From CAYRJD01 sp965212125 (GTDB lineage: Bacteria; Actinomycetota; Acidimicrobiia; Acidimicrobiales; Poriferisodalaceae), in the NCBI GenBank assembly GCA_965212125.1, contig OZ243045.1, positions 186,001 through 250,000 on the forward strand: a DNA stretch of 64,000 nt, given 5' to 3'. The notes beneath the pieces were generated by a model. That model ran no database searches. It had not been told where the DNA came from and was given only the letters and a program-made list of their open reading frames with translations. Positions 32,095 to 40,469 of the stretch are shown piece after piece. Both the position numbers and the translations under genes were made by a program. Every line of letters starts with the position of its first letter. The stretch's first letter is position 1.

Positions 32095-33306
32095 TCAGTC
32101 TTGTGCTGGCGCGGCGGCCACGATGCCGCTTTTGATTAATCCAGCGGTTTCATCCGCCGAATAGCCCAACTCGGCTAGCAGTTCAGAAGTGTGCTCGCCC
32201 AGCCGCGGGGCGTGGCGATGCAGGTTCGTAGGCGAAGCCGAATAGTTCACGGCGTCATTTACATGGCGATACGTGCCCTCGCTGGGGTGCTCCATGGTCT
32301 GAACAAGCCCAACTGCGGCCAGATGCGGATCTTCGTCCAGCTTGGCCAGGTCTAGCACCGCAGCGGCCGGGATGGAAGTTTGCTCGCAAAAATCCAGCCA
32401 TTCGCTGGTGCTGTGAGTAGCCGCAAGTTCGCTGATCAGCACATAGAGATCGTCGCTGTTGGCAATGCGATCGTTGTGCTCGACAAAGCGAGGGTCGTCG
32501 GCTAGCTCGGCTCGCCCGGCAAACGCAAAGAAAGCCTTAAAGTCCGCATCCGTGTAGGGCAGCAGGCACATCATTCCGTCGGCTGTCTGCACCGGTCGGC
32601 GATGCGGGGTCAGCAGCCGTGGATAACCAAACGGCCCCAGCGGCGGCTCATAAGAAGCGCCACGCAGATGCTCAACCAGGTTGAACGCAACCATCGTCTC
32701 AAACATCGGCACTTCGATTGATTGGGCTTGCCCGGTGCGCGCACGATGCAACAGCGCAGCCATTACGGCCTGAACGATGTGCAATCCCACAACCTTGTCG
32801 GCGACAACGCCCGGCACGAAGCCCGCCCGCCCGGTGGAACGAGCGATCAGGTCGCTCAGCCCGGAGGCAGCCTGGATGACGTCGTCGTACGCCGGGCGAT
32901 GGTTGTACGGGCCGGCATGCCCGAACCCATTGGCGCGGCAATGGATCAGCTGCGGATGACGCTCGCGCAGCGATTGCGCGTCAAAACCCAACCGCTCTAG
33001 GGCGCCCTGGCGCATGTTGGTTACCAAAGCGTCGGCCGTCCCAGCTAGCTGCTCCACCACCTGGCGGCCTTGTTCGGTTTTCAGGTCAACCGAAAGTGAG
33101 CGCTTGTTTCGCTGAAGGTTGAGGCTGAACCCGGACATGCCGGCGTGGCGTGTTGGCAAGGAGTTGCGCGTTGAGTCGCCGGTCAGGGTTTCAACCCGCA
33201 CCACGTCTGCCCCGTGATCGCCCAACATGCGAGTGGCCAGGGGAGCCATTAGCACCGTGGTGAGATCGATTATGCGGTAGCCGGTGAGTGCCCCTTCAGG
33301 CGGCAT
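32095..33306 (-). CDS. CaiB/BaiF family CoA-transferase (class III)
   Basis: Moves CoA between carboxylic acids by the class III mechanism. 403 residues from ATG 33306. Landmarks: GYRIIDLTTVLMAPLATRMLGDHGADVVRVE (in parts), NKRSLSVDLKTEQGR, DALVTNMRQGALERLGFD and HCRANGFGHAGPYNHRPAYDD (in parts), with the usual nucleophile region just after this. The start overlaps the upstream gene by 11 bases, so the two are probably co-transcribed. Substrate unknown. Confidence 0.92.
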   Translation of the reverse strand: MPPEGALTGYRIIDLTTVLMAPLATRMLGDHGADVVRVETLTGDSTRNSLPTRHAGMSGFSLNLQRNKRSLSVDLKTEQGRQVVEQLAGTADALVTNMRQGALERLGFDAQSLRERHPQLIHCRANGFGHAGPYNHRPAYDDVIQAASGLSDLIARSTGRAGFVPGVVADKVVGLHIVQAVMAALLHRARTGQAQSIEVPMFETMVAFNLVEHLRGASYEPPLGPFGYPRLLTPHRRPVQTADGMMCLLPYTDADFKAFFAFAGRAELADDPRFVEHNDRIANSDDLYVLISELAATHSTSEWLDFCEQTSIPAAAVLDLAKLDEDPHLAAVGLVQTMEHPSEGTYRHVNDAVNYSASPTNLHRHAPRLGEHTSELLAELGYSADETAGLIKSGIVAAAPAQD

Positions 33307-33613
33307 GGTGGTCTTGTTGGTCCTGACGGTCTTGCTGAGCTTGCCGGTCTTGTTGAGCTTGCCGGTCTTGGCGGTCCTGCCGGTCGGCCGCTTTGACTCC
33401 GTAACTCATCACCAAGCTGGGCGCCAGCACGACTGAGCCGACAACTATCGCCAGGGTGACGATCAGCACAACCGCGCTACTAAAGGAGCTAAAGAATCCA
33501 ATCACAAACACCACCACGGCGATGGCGAACAGCAGGTACCCGATGCGCTTACCTTGCGTTGAAAGTCGGCCTAGCTGTTGCCGGCGAGCCAAGATTGCGT
33601 CGGAGTCAGCCAT
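33296..33613 (-). CDS. small membrane protein with Gln/Asp/Arg repeat tail
   Basis: 105 residues from ATG 33613. Two hydrophobic helices at about 24-45 and 48-70 follow a short basic N-terminus. The C-terminal ~28 residues consist of degenerate DRQ/AQQ units encoded by an 18-base tandem repeat and end in HHAA. I do not recognise the family. It overlaps the start of the CaiB-type gene by 11 bases. Confidence 0.7.
   Translation of the reverse strand: MADSDAILARRQQLGRLSTQGKRIGYLLFAIAVVVFVIGFFSSFSSAVVLIVTLAIVVGSVVLAPSLVMSYGVKAADRQDRQDRQAQQDRQAQQDRQDQQDHHAA
33331..33366. repeat. 18-bp tandem repeat in the tail of the small membrane protein gene
   Basis: CTTGCTGAGCTTGCCGGT (33331-33348) is followed by a copy differing at one base (33349-33366), with degraded copies on both sides. 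The period keeps frame and encodes the Gln/Asp/Arg-rich tail on the minus strand. Confidence 0.85.
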
Positions 33614-33631
33614 GGTTTATGTAAACGCTAT

Positions 33632-33657
33632 GTGCTGGCTAGCTGCGTGCTGGCTAG
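33632..33657. repeat. 15-bp-period repeat between two minus-strand genes
   Basis: GTGCTGGCTAG occurs at 33632-33642 and 33647-33657, directly against the stop codon of the DUF5317 gene (33658). A partly inverted copy, GTGCCAGCCAGC, follows inside that gene's 3' end. Confidence 0.75.
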
Positions 33658-34350
33658 TTATGTGCCAGCCAGCTCGGTTGCCGCAATCTCAGCAGGCCTC
33701 GCATCATGCCTAATTTCGGCTCGCAACGAAGCGTCTCTAGGCCACAGCAGCCGCAGGCAAACGTTGCTGATGCCGGCTGCGATTATCAGATCGCCAAACG
33801 AAACCACCTCACGCATCCAGCCAATGCCGATGACCGGACCGAGGCCGGGCAGAAGATCACCGCTGGCTTGCAGGCGGCGGCCGGCGCCTAGCACGACACG
33901 GTTCAGGGAATCAGCGTCAACTATTCCCGCGGCAATCAACGCCTGCGGATCAACCGGCAGGTAGCCGTTCAGCAGCAGCGGGATCAGGTTTAGCAGCGCC
34001 CCCAGCGCGATCACGCTCATGCCGGTGAAATGACGGTTGATGAAAGCCCCGTACGCAACGCACACCAGCGAGATGGCAATCACATACCGGGCGTAGTTAG
34101 TGGCCGTGAACGATGAGCTTGTGCCCAGCAGGTTCACGGCGACCAGCGCGGCGCTAAACGCACCCATGACGAGAATCCAGATCTCTCTTCTGGGAGTTTT
34201 GATTGTTATGCGCAGCGTGTCGAAAGTTTCCACCAAAGAGCGTCCCATAAACCCATTGGCGGCAAAGCCCGCAACTACGCCCGCAAGCACGGCGATTGAA
34301 AGCAACAGCATGGCAAGGTGAGAGTACAACCCACTTTGCAAAAACGCCAT
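33658..34350 (-). CDS. DUF5317-like membrane protein
   Basis: 230 residues from ATG 34350. The frame stays open further upstream to 34563, but that part runs through the divergent biotin-carrier gene and looks non-coding. Five to six hydrophobic segments are visible. ALGALLNLIPLLLNGYLPVDPQAL (read in parts), a PG.GPVIGIGW region and the closing VVSFGDLIIAAGI match what I recall of DUF5317. The basic C-terminal tail is cytoplasmic. Function unknown. Confidence 0.75.
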   Translation of the reverse strand: MAFLQSGLYSHLAMLLLSIAVLAGVVAGFAANGFMGRSLVETFDTLRITIKTPRREIWILVMGAFSAALVAVNLLGTSSSFTATNYARYVIAISLVCVAYGAFINRHFTGMSVIALGALLNLIPLLLNGYLPVDPQALIAAGIVDADSLNRVVLGAGRRLQASGDLLPGLGPVIGIGWMREVVSFGDLIIAAGISNVCLRLLWPRDASLRAEIRHDARPAEIAATELAGT

Positions 34351-34421
34351 AGCGGGGTTGCCGCAGCGGGTTTTTGACGCCCTATCGGTAAAGTCTCTTG
34401 CGGTAATACGACGGAGAATTG

Positions 34422-34631
34422 ATGGAGATTCGGGCAGAACTAAACGCGACCGTGTGGAAGATTGTCGCCAGCGAGGGCAGCACGGTGTCTGAGGGCGACG
34501 AGCTAATGATTTTGGAATCCATGAAGATGGAGATTCCGGTGGTAGCACCCGTCTCAGGCACACTGACCGAGCTACGCGTAAGCGAGGAAGACGCGATAGC
34601 CGAGGGCGACGTTTTAGGAGTCATAACCTGA
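34422..34631 (+). CDS. stand-alone biotin/lipoyl carrier protein
   Basis: 69-residue biotinyl domain by itself. The biotinylation motif ESMKMEIPV has the acceptor K35, and the fold VVAPVSGTLTELRVSEEDAIAEGDVL (read in parts) is complete. ATG 34422 is preferred because GGAG (34413-34416) is five bases upstream; the in-frame TTG 34419 is less likely. In actinobacteria such small carriers serve acyl-CoA carboxylases encoded elsewhere. It lies just before ccmA, 26 bases away, and may share a promoter without a functional link. Confidence 0.9.
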   Translation: MEIRAELNATVWKIVASEGSTVSEGDELMILESMKMEIPVVAPVSGTLTELRVSEEDAIAEGDVLGVIT

Positions 34632-34657
34632 CAGACACGCCAGCCGCACCTGGGCGT

Positions 34658-35428
34658 GTGGCTGTTCCGGCGTCTGGGCCTGTGGTTGTGCCGGCAATCC
34701 AACTCAAGGGCGTTATTGCGCTTATTGATGGCTTTCCGGCGTTAGCGGGAGCCGATCTTTGCGTGAACACCGGCGAAATCGTGCGGATAAGCGGCCGCAA
34801 CGGGTCAGGCAAAACCACGCTCCTACGTGCCTGCGCAGGCCTCATGCGTTTGCGGGGAGAGCGGGCGGTTGTGCTAGGTCATGACCTGCTGGCTAGCGGC
34901 GCGGGGGGCGCGTATGCCCGGCGCAGCGTGCGATCTAACGTGGGGCTGTTGGGCCACATTGACGCTCTCTACGGCGACCTGACGGTGCTCGATCAGCTTG
35001 CCTACACCGCACGGCTGGCCCGTGCCGACAGCCGCGAACCCGCTGCCGCGCTGGCGCGAGTGGGGTTGCCTGCCCGCCTGCATCACGTGCCGGTAAGAAG
35101 GCTGTCAACCGGGCAGCGTCGTCGTCTGGCGTTGGCGGTGATGATTTTGGTGAGACCGCGGCTGTGGTTGCTAGATGAGCCGCACGCCGGGGTGGATGAG
35201 CCGGGTCGTGCGATGATTGATGAGCTGCTTCATGAAGCGACCGCGGCGGGAGCCACGGTGTTGCTGGTTACGCACGAGCAGCAGACGCACTCGGCCGGCC
35301 AGCCAGCTAGCCAGGCAGCAGACCAGCCCGCAGCCCCGAAAATCCGTGAGGTCTGTGTAGCTGGCGGACAGGTCAGCGAGCTTGGCAGGGCGGCACCGCA
35401 TGAATCGGCGCCCCATGAATCCCCATGA
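34658..35428 (+). CDS. ccmA: heme exporter ATP-binding protein CcmA
   Basis: ATPase of the CcmAB(CD) complex that releases holo-CcmE in System I cytochrome c maturation. 256 residues from GTG 34658. Walker A GRNGSGKTT, signature LSTGQRRRLALA and Walker B LWLLDEPHAG are intact. The C-terminal tail is extended with Ala/Gln-rich sequence and ends in a HES-type repeat made by duplicated CATGAAT units (35399-35430), the last of which is the ccmB start region. It opens the ccm operon. Confidence 0.9.
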   Translation: MAVPASGPVVVPAIQLKGVIALIDGFPALAGADLCVNTGEIVRISGRNGSGKTTLLRACAGLMRLRGERAVVLGHDLLASGAGGAYARRSVRSNVGLLGHIDALYGDLTVLDQLAYTARLARADSREPAAALARVGLPARLHHVPVRRLSTGQRRRLALAVMILVRPRLWLLDEPHAGVDEPGRAMIDELLHEATAAGATVLLVTHEQQTHSAGQPASQAADQPAAPKIREVCVAGGQVSELGRAAPHESAPHESP

Positions 35429-36102
35429 ATAAAGCCTGGGCCGACGCTTGGATCGTGTGCCGCAAAGATCTGGCCGTTGAAAGACGCGCCCGCATCACCA
35501 TCGGTCAGGTGGTGCCGCTGGCGCTGGTAACGCTGGTGGTGTTTGCGTTCGCCTTTGACGGGAACGCGGCGCTACTGGTCGGCAGCGCGGGCGGCGTGCT
35601 GTGGATCGCAATGCTGTTCGGCGGGCTGATGCTGATCAAGCGCAGCTTCGACATTGAAGCAGTCAGCGGCAATCTTGACGGCTTACGGTTGGCGAGCGCC
35701 TCCTCACCGGCGATATTCATAGGCAAAGCGACCGCCCTAGCCGCGCAGCTGCTCCTGATAGCCATCGTGCTGCTGGCCGGCCTGGTGGTGCTTTACGAAG
35801 CCCGCATTTCGCAGTGGGCACTGCTGGTGCTTACCGTGCTGGCGGGCTGCGTGGCGCTGGCGGTTTGCGGCACGCTCTACGGGGCTATGACCGTCTCCGT
35901 AGCGGCACCGGATACGCTTTTAGCGCTGCTGCTGATACCGGTAGTGGCTCCGGTTTTGCTAGCAGGCGCACGTGCGTTGGACGTGGCGCTGGGAGTTAAT
36001 ACCGGGTCAGGTTTTGGCTGGACGGCGCTGCTGGCGATCATCGCAGCCATCTACACAACGATTGGCTTAGTGGTGTTCGAACCATTGCTGGAGGATGCGT
36101 GA
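35425..36102 (+). CDS. ccmB: heme exporter membrane protein CcmB
   Basis: Membrane partner of CcmA, 225 residues with six hydrophobic segments. Landmarks: AWIVCRKDLAVERRARI at the N-terminus, then FGGLMLIKRSFDIE, LDGLRLASASSPAIFIGK and a PVLLAGARA region. ATG 35425 overlaps the ccmA stop by four bases (ATGA). The family assignment is firm from the N-terminal motif and operon position. Confidence 0.92.
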   Translation: MNKAWADAWIVCRKDLAVERRARITIGQVVPLALVTLVVFAFAFDGNAALLVGSAGGVLWIAMLFGGLMLIKRSFDIEAVSGNLDGLRLASASSPAIFIGKATALAAQLLLIAIVLLAGLVVLYEARISQWALLVLTVLAGCVALAVCGTLYGAMTVSVAAPDTLLALLLIPVVAPVLLAGARALDVALGVNTGSGFGWTALLAIIAAIYTTIGLVVFEPLLEDA

Positions 36103-36103
36103 G

Positions 36104-36862
36104 ATGACATCCACGCTGACCACACGCGTACTTGGCGCCCTAGCCATTCCCGCCGTTGCGCTAATGCTGATTCTGGCGCTGTGGGTGTCGCCGCCCGATG
36201 TCGTGCAAGGCGATGCGGTGCGGATGCTGTACATCCACGTGCCCTCCATCTGGGTGGCATACGGAGCGTTTGCGTTTACCTGGATAACGAGCGCTCTGCT
36301 TTTGTGGCGTGGCGGGCGGCGAGCCGACGGAGGCAGTCATTACGACCGCCTGGCGGGCGCCGCGGCGGAGGTCGGTGTGCTGTTCACGGCGCTGACGCTG
36401 ATCAGCGGGTCATTGTGGGGTCGTGTTACCTGGGGCACGTACTGGCAATGGGATGCCCGGCTCACCACCACGGTGCTGCTGCTGCTGACCTATATCGGCT
36501 ATCTGGCATTGCGGCGGCTGCCAAGCAGCGGGGTGCTGAACGGCGTCGGCTCCGGCAGCGCCGTGCCGCATCGTCGTGCTGCGATCATGGCTTTGATCTC
36601 TTTTGTGAACGTGCCGATCGTGCATTACTCAGTGGATTGGTGGCGAACCTTGCATCAAGACGCCAGCCTTGGCATCGGGCAGCAACCCGAAATCACCGGC
36701 GACATGTATTGGACGCTGCTGTATTCCACGCTGGCTGTGACCCTGGTGGCGACCTGGCTAATCATTCACCGCTATCGCCTGTTGCGCTTGCACTCAATGG
36801 CCGACGACATTCAGCTAAGCGCCTTGCTGCAAGAGCGCCGCCGTGAAGGTGTGTCGGTATGA
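36104..36862 (+). CDS. ccmC: heme handling membrane protein CcmC
   Basis: Presents heme to CcmE. 252 residues, six helices, with the tryptophan-rich heme site in WGTYWQWDARLTT and conserved His in YIHVPSIW and VHYSVDWW. I chose ATG 36104 because GGAGG (36090-36094) lies nine bases before it; ATG 36095 overlaps ccmB by eight bases and would put that site too close. Confidence 0.94.
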   Translation: MTSTLTTRVLGALAIPAVALMLILALWVSPPDVVQGDAVRMLYIHVPSIWVAYGAFAFTWITSALLLWRGGRRADGGSHYDRLAGAAAEVGVLFTALTLISGSLWGRVTWGTYWQWDARLTTTVLLLLTYIGYLALRRLPSSGVLNGVGSGSAVPHRRAAIMALISFVNVPIVHYSVDWWRTLHQDASLGIGQQPEITGDMYWTLLYSTLAVTLVATWLIIHRYRLLRLHSMADDIQLSALLQERRREGVSV

Positions 36863-36881
36863 GCGAGTCGGGCGCAGCGGC

Positions 36882-37073
36882 ATGAACCACGCAGGCACTT
36901 TGTGGGCGGGCTACAGCGTGGCGATCGTCGCGGTGGTGAGCTACGCGTTCTGGTTGTTGCGGCGAGCGCGCACGCTCGGCACCAGCCTTGACATCAACGA
37001 AGACGCGGGCTTTGACGAGGCTGGCTATGACACCGCCCAGACCAGTGCCGCCCAGACCCAGTCCGACAGCTAG
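36882..37073 (+). CDS. ccmD: CcmD-like small membrane protein
   Basis: 63 residues: one N-terminal helix (GYSVAIVAVVSYAFWLL) followed by RRARTLG and an acidic tail. The size, single helix, basic stretch after it and position between ccmC and ccmE fit CcmD, which holds CcmE in the CcmABCD complex. An upstream in-frame start at 36843 would overlap ccmC, so ATG 36882 is preferred. Confidence 0.8.
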   Translation: MNHAGTLWAGYSVAIVAVVSYAFWLLRRARTLGTSLDINEDAGFDEAGYDTAQTSAAQTQSDS

Positions 37074-37081
37074 CCGATCGC

Positions 37082-37657
37082 ATGGTTGACCTAACTCCCC
37101 GTAACGCACCCGACACACCCGCCGCCGAGCAGGATGAAGCAGTTGCCGCCGCCAGCGCCATCGTGCGCAAAAGGCGGCTGATAGTTGGGCTGGTTGTGAC
37201 GGTGCTGGTGATAGCGGCTGGCTTCGTAGCCATCCAAGGCCTACAAAACGCCACGCTGTTTTTCCGAAACGCCGACGAAGCCATTGAGCAGCGCGACGAT
37301 CTGGGCGAGCGAAGATTTCGGCTGCAAGGCCGTGTCGTGCCTTCCACGGTGGCCAACGAGGGCGGCGTGACCATCTTTCAGGTGATCCACAACTGCGAGG
37401 TGGTGTCGGTGCGTCACACAACCGACCCGCCAGCGCTGTTCAGTTCGCCTTGGATTCCCGTGGTGCTGGAAGGGGTCTGGACGCCCGGCGCGGTGAACAA
37501 CATCGCAGGCGGCGATTCGCACTACTTCCTGAGCGACAGGATTTTGGTAAAGCACACCAACGAATACGCGTCGGCCAACGAAGAGCGCGTCAGCAGCGAT
37601 GCGCCAGCCGAAGTGCTGGACGACTGTTCGTCTGAGCTGCGGGCCGCAGCGTCTTAG
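37082..37657 (+). CDS. ccmE: heme chaperone CcmE
   Basis: Carries heme covalently from CcmC to the CcmFH ligase. 191 residues: a cytoplasmic Ala/Glu-rich N-terminus, one helix at about 32-52, and the OB-fold domain outside. The heme-attaching histidine is H158 in DRILVKHTNEY, so this is the classical His type, not the Cys variant. It has a relatively long acidic N-terminal tail. ATG 37082, nine bases after ccmD. Confidence 0.93.
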   Translation: MVDLTPRNAPDTPAAEQDEAVAAASAIVRKRRLIVGLVVTVLVIAAGFVAIQGLQNATLFFRNADEAIEQRDDLGERRFRLQGRVVPSTVANEGGVTIFQVIHNCEVVSVRHTTDPPALFSSPWIPVVLEGVWTPGAVNNIAGGDSHYFLSDRILVKHTNEYASANEERVSSDAPAEVLDDCSSELRAAAS

Positions 37658-37681
37658 TAGCTCAGTAGCTCAGCGCAACCC

Positions 37682-39811
37682 ATGATTCCCGCCGCATTTG
37701 GTCACATCGGTGTTGGCTTTGGCTTAGCCGGAGCGGCGGGCTGCGTCTTCACGCTTGGCACCAGCCTGGTCAGCCGCCGCCCCGATCGGGCGCACCGGGC
37801 GCTGATGTGGCTGGCGATCATGTGCGTTGGCGTTGTGGTGGCGGTGGTCGCTATGGAAACGGCAATCTTGTCGGACAACTTCTCCGTGGCATACGTGGCA
37901 CGCAACTCAACCTCCACCACCGAGCTGGCATACAAAGTGGCGACCCTGTGGGGCGCGCTGGAGGGATCGATTTTGTTGTGGGCGCTCGTGTTGTGCGGGT
38001 ATGTCGGTGTTGCCGCCTGGCGCTTTCGTGACCGCATTGCCGACCCGCTGGTGTCGTGGGCGCTGCTGATCATGGCGCTGGTGTGCGTGTTCTTTTTCGG
38101 ACTGTTGATTGGCCCCGCCGACCCGTTCACAACGCTGGCGCAAGCTCCGCTGGAAGGCGATGGGCTTAACCCTTTGCTGCGGAATCACCCGCTCATGGTG
38201 ATCCATCCCGTCATGCTTTATTTGGGCTACGTGGGTTTCACGGTGCCTTTCGCATTTGCGATGGCGACGCTGATAACGGGGCGAGTGGGCGAGCGCTGGC
38301 TATCTGAAACCCGCCGCTGGACGATGATGGCGTGGGGTTGCCTCAGCGTGGGGATCTTGCTGGGCGCCTGGTGGTCTTATGAGGTGTTGGGTTGGGGCGG
38401 CTACTGGGCTTGGGACCCGGTCGAAAACGCTTCGCTGCTGCCCTGGCTGACCGCCACTGCTTTTATTCATTCGCTGGCGGTGCAGGAGCGCCGTCAAATG
38501 TTGGGTGCGTGGAACCTGTCGTTGCTTGCCGCCACCTTTGCGCTGACAATCTTTGGCACGTTTTTGACTCGCTCGGGCGTGCTTGAGTCGGTGCATGAGT
38601 TCAGCGAATCACCGCTGGGGCCGATCTTGCTTGTGTTCTTTGCCGTCATCGTGGTTAGCTCGGCGGTGTTGGTAGCGATGCGCGGCGGTCGGCTTACCTC
38701 GCTGCCGTCACGCCGCGGGGGTGGTTCGCCCGGCAGCGCATCTGGCAGTTCGCCCGGCAGTTCGGGCAACGGCAGTCTGCCAAATGGCTCGGTCAGCGCT
38801 GGCTCGCCAAACGGCTCAGCCGACCGCAGCCGCAGTCCGGCAAGCCCGGCTAACCGCATAGTCGCCGCCACCTCACGTGAAGGCACCTTTCTAGCCAACA
38901 ACCTGCTGTTCACCGGCGCGGCATTCGTGGTGCTCTTGGGAACGGTTTTCCCGCTGCTAATAGAAGCCTGGAACGGCGACAAGCTGGCGGTAGGGCGACC
39001 TTACTTTGACCGCATGCTGGCGCCGGTTGGAATCGGCTTGCTGGCAATGATGGCCTTGTCGCCCACGCTTCAATGGCGTCAAACTGCCGGTGGACTCATC
39101 GCCCGCCGAACGCTGGGCCCGGCCGGACTAGGCGTCGCAACGATGGTGATAGCGGTGATCGGCGGCGCGCACGGCTTTTGGCACGTGCTTGCGTTGGGTT
39201 TGGCGGGAGCCGTTATCGGCTCGGCGTTGCGGCAGTTGATCACTGCGATATCCAAACTGAGATGGCGCGCTCTGGTCGGGCGCAGCGGCGGCGGGATGAT
39301 CGCCCACATCGGGGTGGGTTTGATCGCTTTCGGTTTTATCGCCTCAAGCGCTTTTGACGCAGAGGGCGAGTTCACGCTGGAGCCGGGCGAGGTGGCGACG
39401 GTTGCCGGCCACGAAGTTCGCTTCATCGGGCTGACCGAAGGCCTTGAGGGCGAAGACCGCGTGGTGCGAGCCAGCTTTGAGGTAGCTGGGCGCGGCGTGC
39501 ACGCGCCGGCCGTGACTCGCTTTGCGAACTTCGGCCAGCCGATATCCACACCGTCGGTGGCGACCGGCATAGTTGATGATGTCTATTTGAGCTTGGTGGC
39601 GATCCCCGAAGCCGGCAGCACAGATGTGTCGGTGCGAGTGCTTATTAAGCCTTTGGTTTTGTGGATGTGGGTGGGCGGGGGAGTGCTCGCCGTCGGTGTG
39701 ATTGCCGCGCTGATTGGCTCACGCAAGAAAACCGTCCGCCGCCCGGAAGTGGTGGATGAAGCAGTGGTGGAGGAAGCAGTGGCGGCTCAAGCTGCCGCTC
39801 CACCGGCATGA
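37682..39811 (+). CDS. ccmF: cytochrome c heme lyase subunit CcmF
   Basis: Large membrane subunit that joins heme to apocytochrome c. 709 residues with about 15 helices. The WWD motif is in WGGYWAWDPVENASLLPW near residue 238; conserved His residues lie in LLRNHPLMVIHPVMLYLGY (read in parts) and nearby. A Gly/Ser/Asn-rich insertion of about 60 residues near 342-400 lies in a loop. The 3' end overlaps a duplicated element that also carries the start of the next gene. Confidence 0.95.
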   Translation: MIPAAFGHIGVGFGLAGAAGCVFTLGTSLVSRRPDRAHRALMWLAIMCVGVVVAVVAMETAILSDNFSVAYVARNSTSTTELAYKVATLWGALEGSILLWALVLCGYVGVAAWRFRDRIADPLVSWALLIMALVCVFFFGLLIGPADPFTTLAQAPLEGDGLNPLLRNHPLMVIHPVMLYLGYVGFTVPFAFAMATLITGRVGERWLSETRRWTMMAWGCLSVGILLGAWWSYEVLGWGGYWAWDPVENASLLPWLTATAFIHSLAVQERRQMLGAWNLSLLAATFALTIFGTFLTRSGVLESVHEFSESPLGPILLVFFAVIVVSSAVLVAMRGGRLTSLPSRRGGGSPGSASGSSPGSSGNGSLPNGSVSAGSPNGSADRSRSPASPANRIVAATSREGTFLANNLLFTGAAFVVLLGTVFPLLIEAWNGDKLAVGRPYFDRMLAPVGIGLLAMMALSPTLQWRQTAGGLIARRTLGPAGLGVATMVIAVIGGAHGFWHVLALGLAGAVIGSALRQLITAISKLRWRALVGRSGGGMIAHIGVGLIAFGFIASSAFDAEGEFTLEPGEVATVAGHEVRFIGLTEGLEGEDRVVRASFEVAGRGVHAPAVTRFANFGQPISTPSVATGIVDDVYLSLVAIPEAGSTDVSVRVLIKPLVLWMWVGGGVLAVGVIAALIGSRKKTVRRPEVVDEAVVEEAVAAQAAAPPA

Positions 39812-39835
39812 CCGATCCGATGGCATGACCGATCC
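39805..39835. repeat. 14-bp direct repeat spanning the ccmF stop and ccmG start
   Basis: GGCATGACCGATCC is at 39805-39818 and 39822-39835. The TGA in copy 1 (39809-39811) ends ccmF; the ATG in copy 2 (39825) starts ccmG. The ATG in copy 1 is out of frame with ccmG. A duplication seems to have moved the ccmG start away from an ATGA overlap. Confidence 0.85.
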
Positions 39836-40469
39836 ACAAGACCTGCCCGCGCCGCAAGAAAACTCTGCCATCGCAGAGAGCACAGGGCTGTCGGCACGCG
39901 CTCGACTGATTGCGGCACTGATATTTCTTGTGATCGCCGGATTGTTTATTGTCGTCTTAGCCAGAAGCACCCAGGGCGGAGACACGCGCGCGGCCAGCCC
40001 GCTGATCGGGGAGTTGGTGCCCGCAATAGAAGGCGAGCTACTGCTCGGCGCAAGCTCTGGCACCGACACCGGCGCAGGCCGCGAGCCCAACTCAGTGTTC
40101 AACATTGACGCCGTAACCGGCCGCTGGGTGCTGGTCAATTTTTTTGCTTCGTGGTGCGTGCCGTGCCGCCAAGAACATCCCGAAATAGTCAGCTGGAGCA
40201 ACAGCCATCCCTTTGACGGGCAGGTCGTCAGCATTCCCTTCGGCGACACCGACGAAGCCGCGGTGGCTTTCTTCACCGAATACGGCGACGAGTGGCCCGG
40301 CTGGCCGGTTGTCAAGGACGCCAACGCAGACTGGGCCACCGCATTTGGAGTGCTGCGCCCGCCTGAGTCTTTTTTGGTCGCCCCTAACGGCGCGGTGATT
40401 GCTAAATGGCTGGGGCGGATAACTGCGGCGGAAATAGATCAGGTGATCGCCGCAGCCAGTGGCGCATGA
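39825..40469 (+). CDS. ccmG: thioredoxin-like CcmG/DsbE, membrane-anchored
   Basis: Reduces the CXXCH cysteines of apocytochrome c or its chaperone before heme attachment. 214 residues from ATG 39825: one helix at about 27-47, then a thioredoxin fold with the active site FFASWCVPCRQEHPE (C111, C114) and a GVLRPPESFLVAPNG region holding the cis-proline. The longer frame from 39714 runs inside ccmF and is not needed. Confidence 0.93.
   Translation: MTDPQDLPAPQENSAIAESTGLSARARLIAALIFLVIAGLFIVVLARSTQGGDTRAASPLIGELVPAIEGELLLGASSGTDTGAGREPNSVFNIDAVTGRWVLVNFFASWCVPCRQEHPEIVSWSNSHPFDGQVVSIPFGDTDEAAVAFFTEYGDEWPGWPVVKDANADWATAFGVLRPPESFLVAPNGAVIAKWLGRITAAEIDQVIAAASGA

Noticed and set aside
34351..34563. 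72-residue upstream extension of the DUF5317-like frame
   Set aside because: It is antisense to the biotin carrier gene, is Arg/Pro/Ser-rich and lacks hydrophobic segments; a good start is at 34350.
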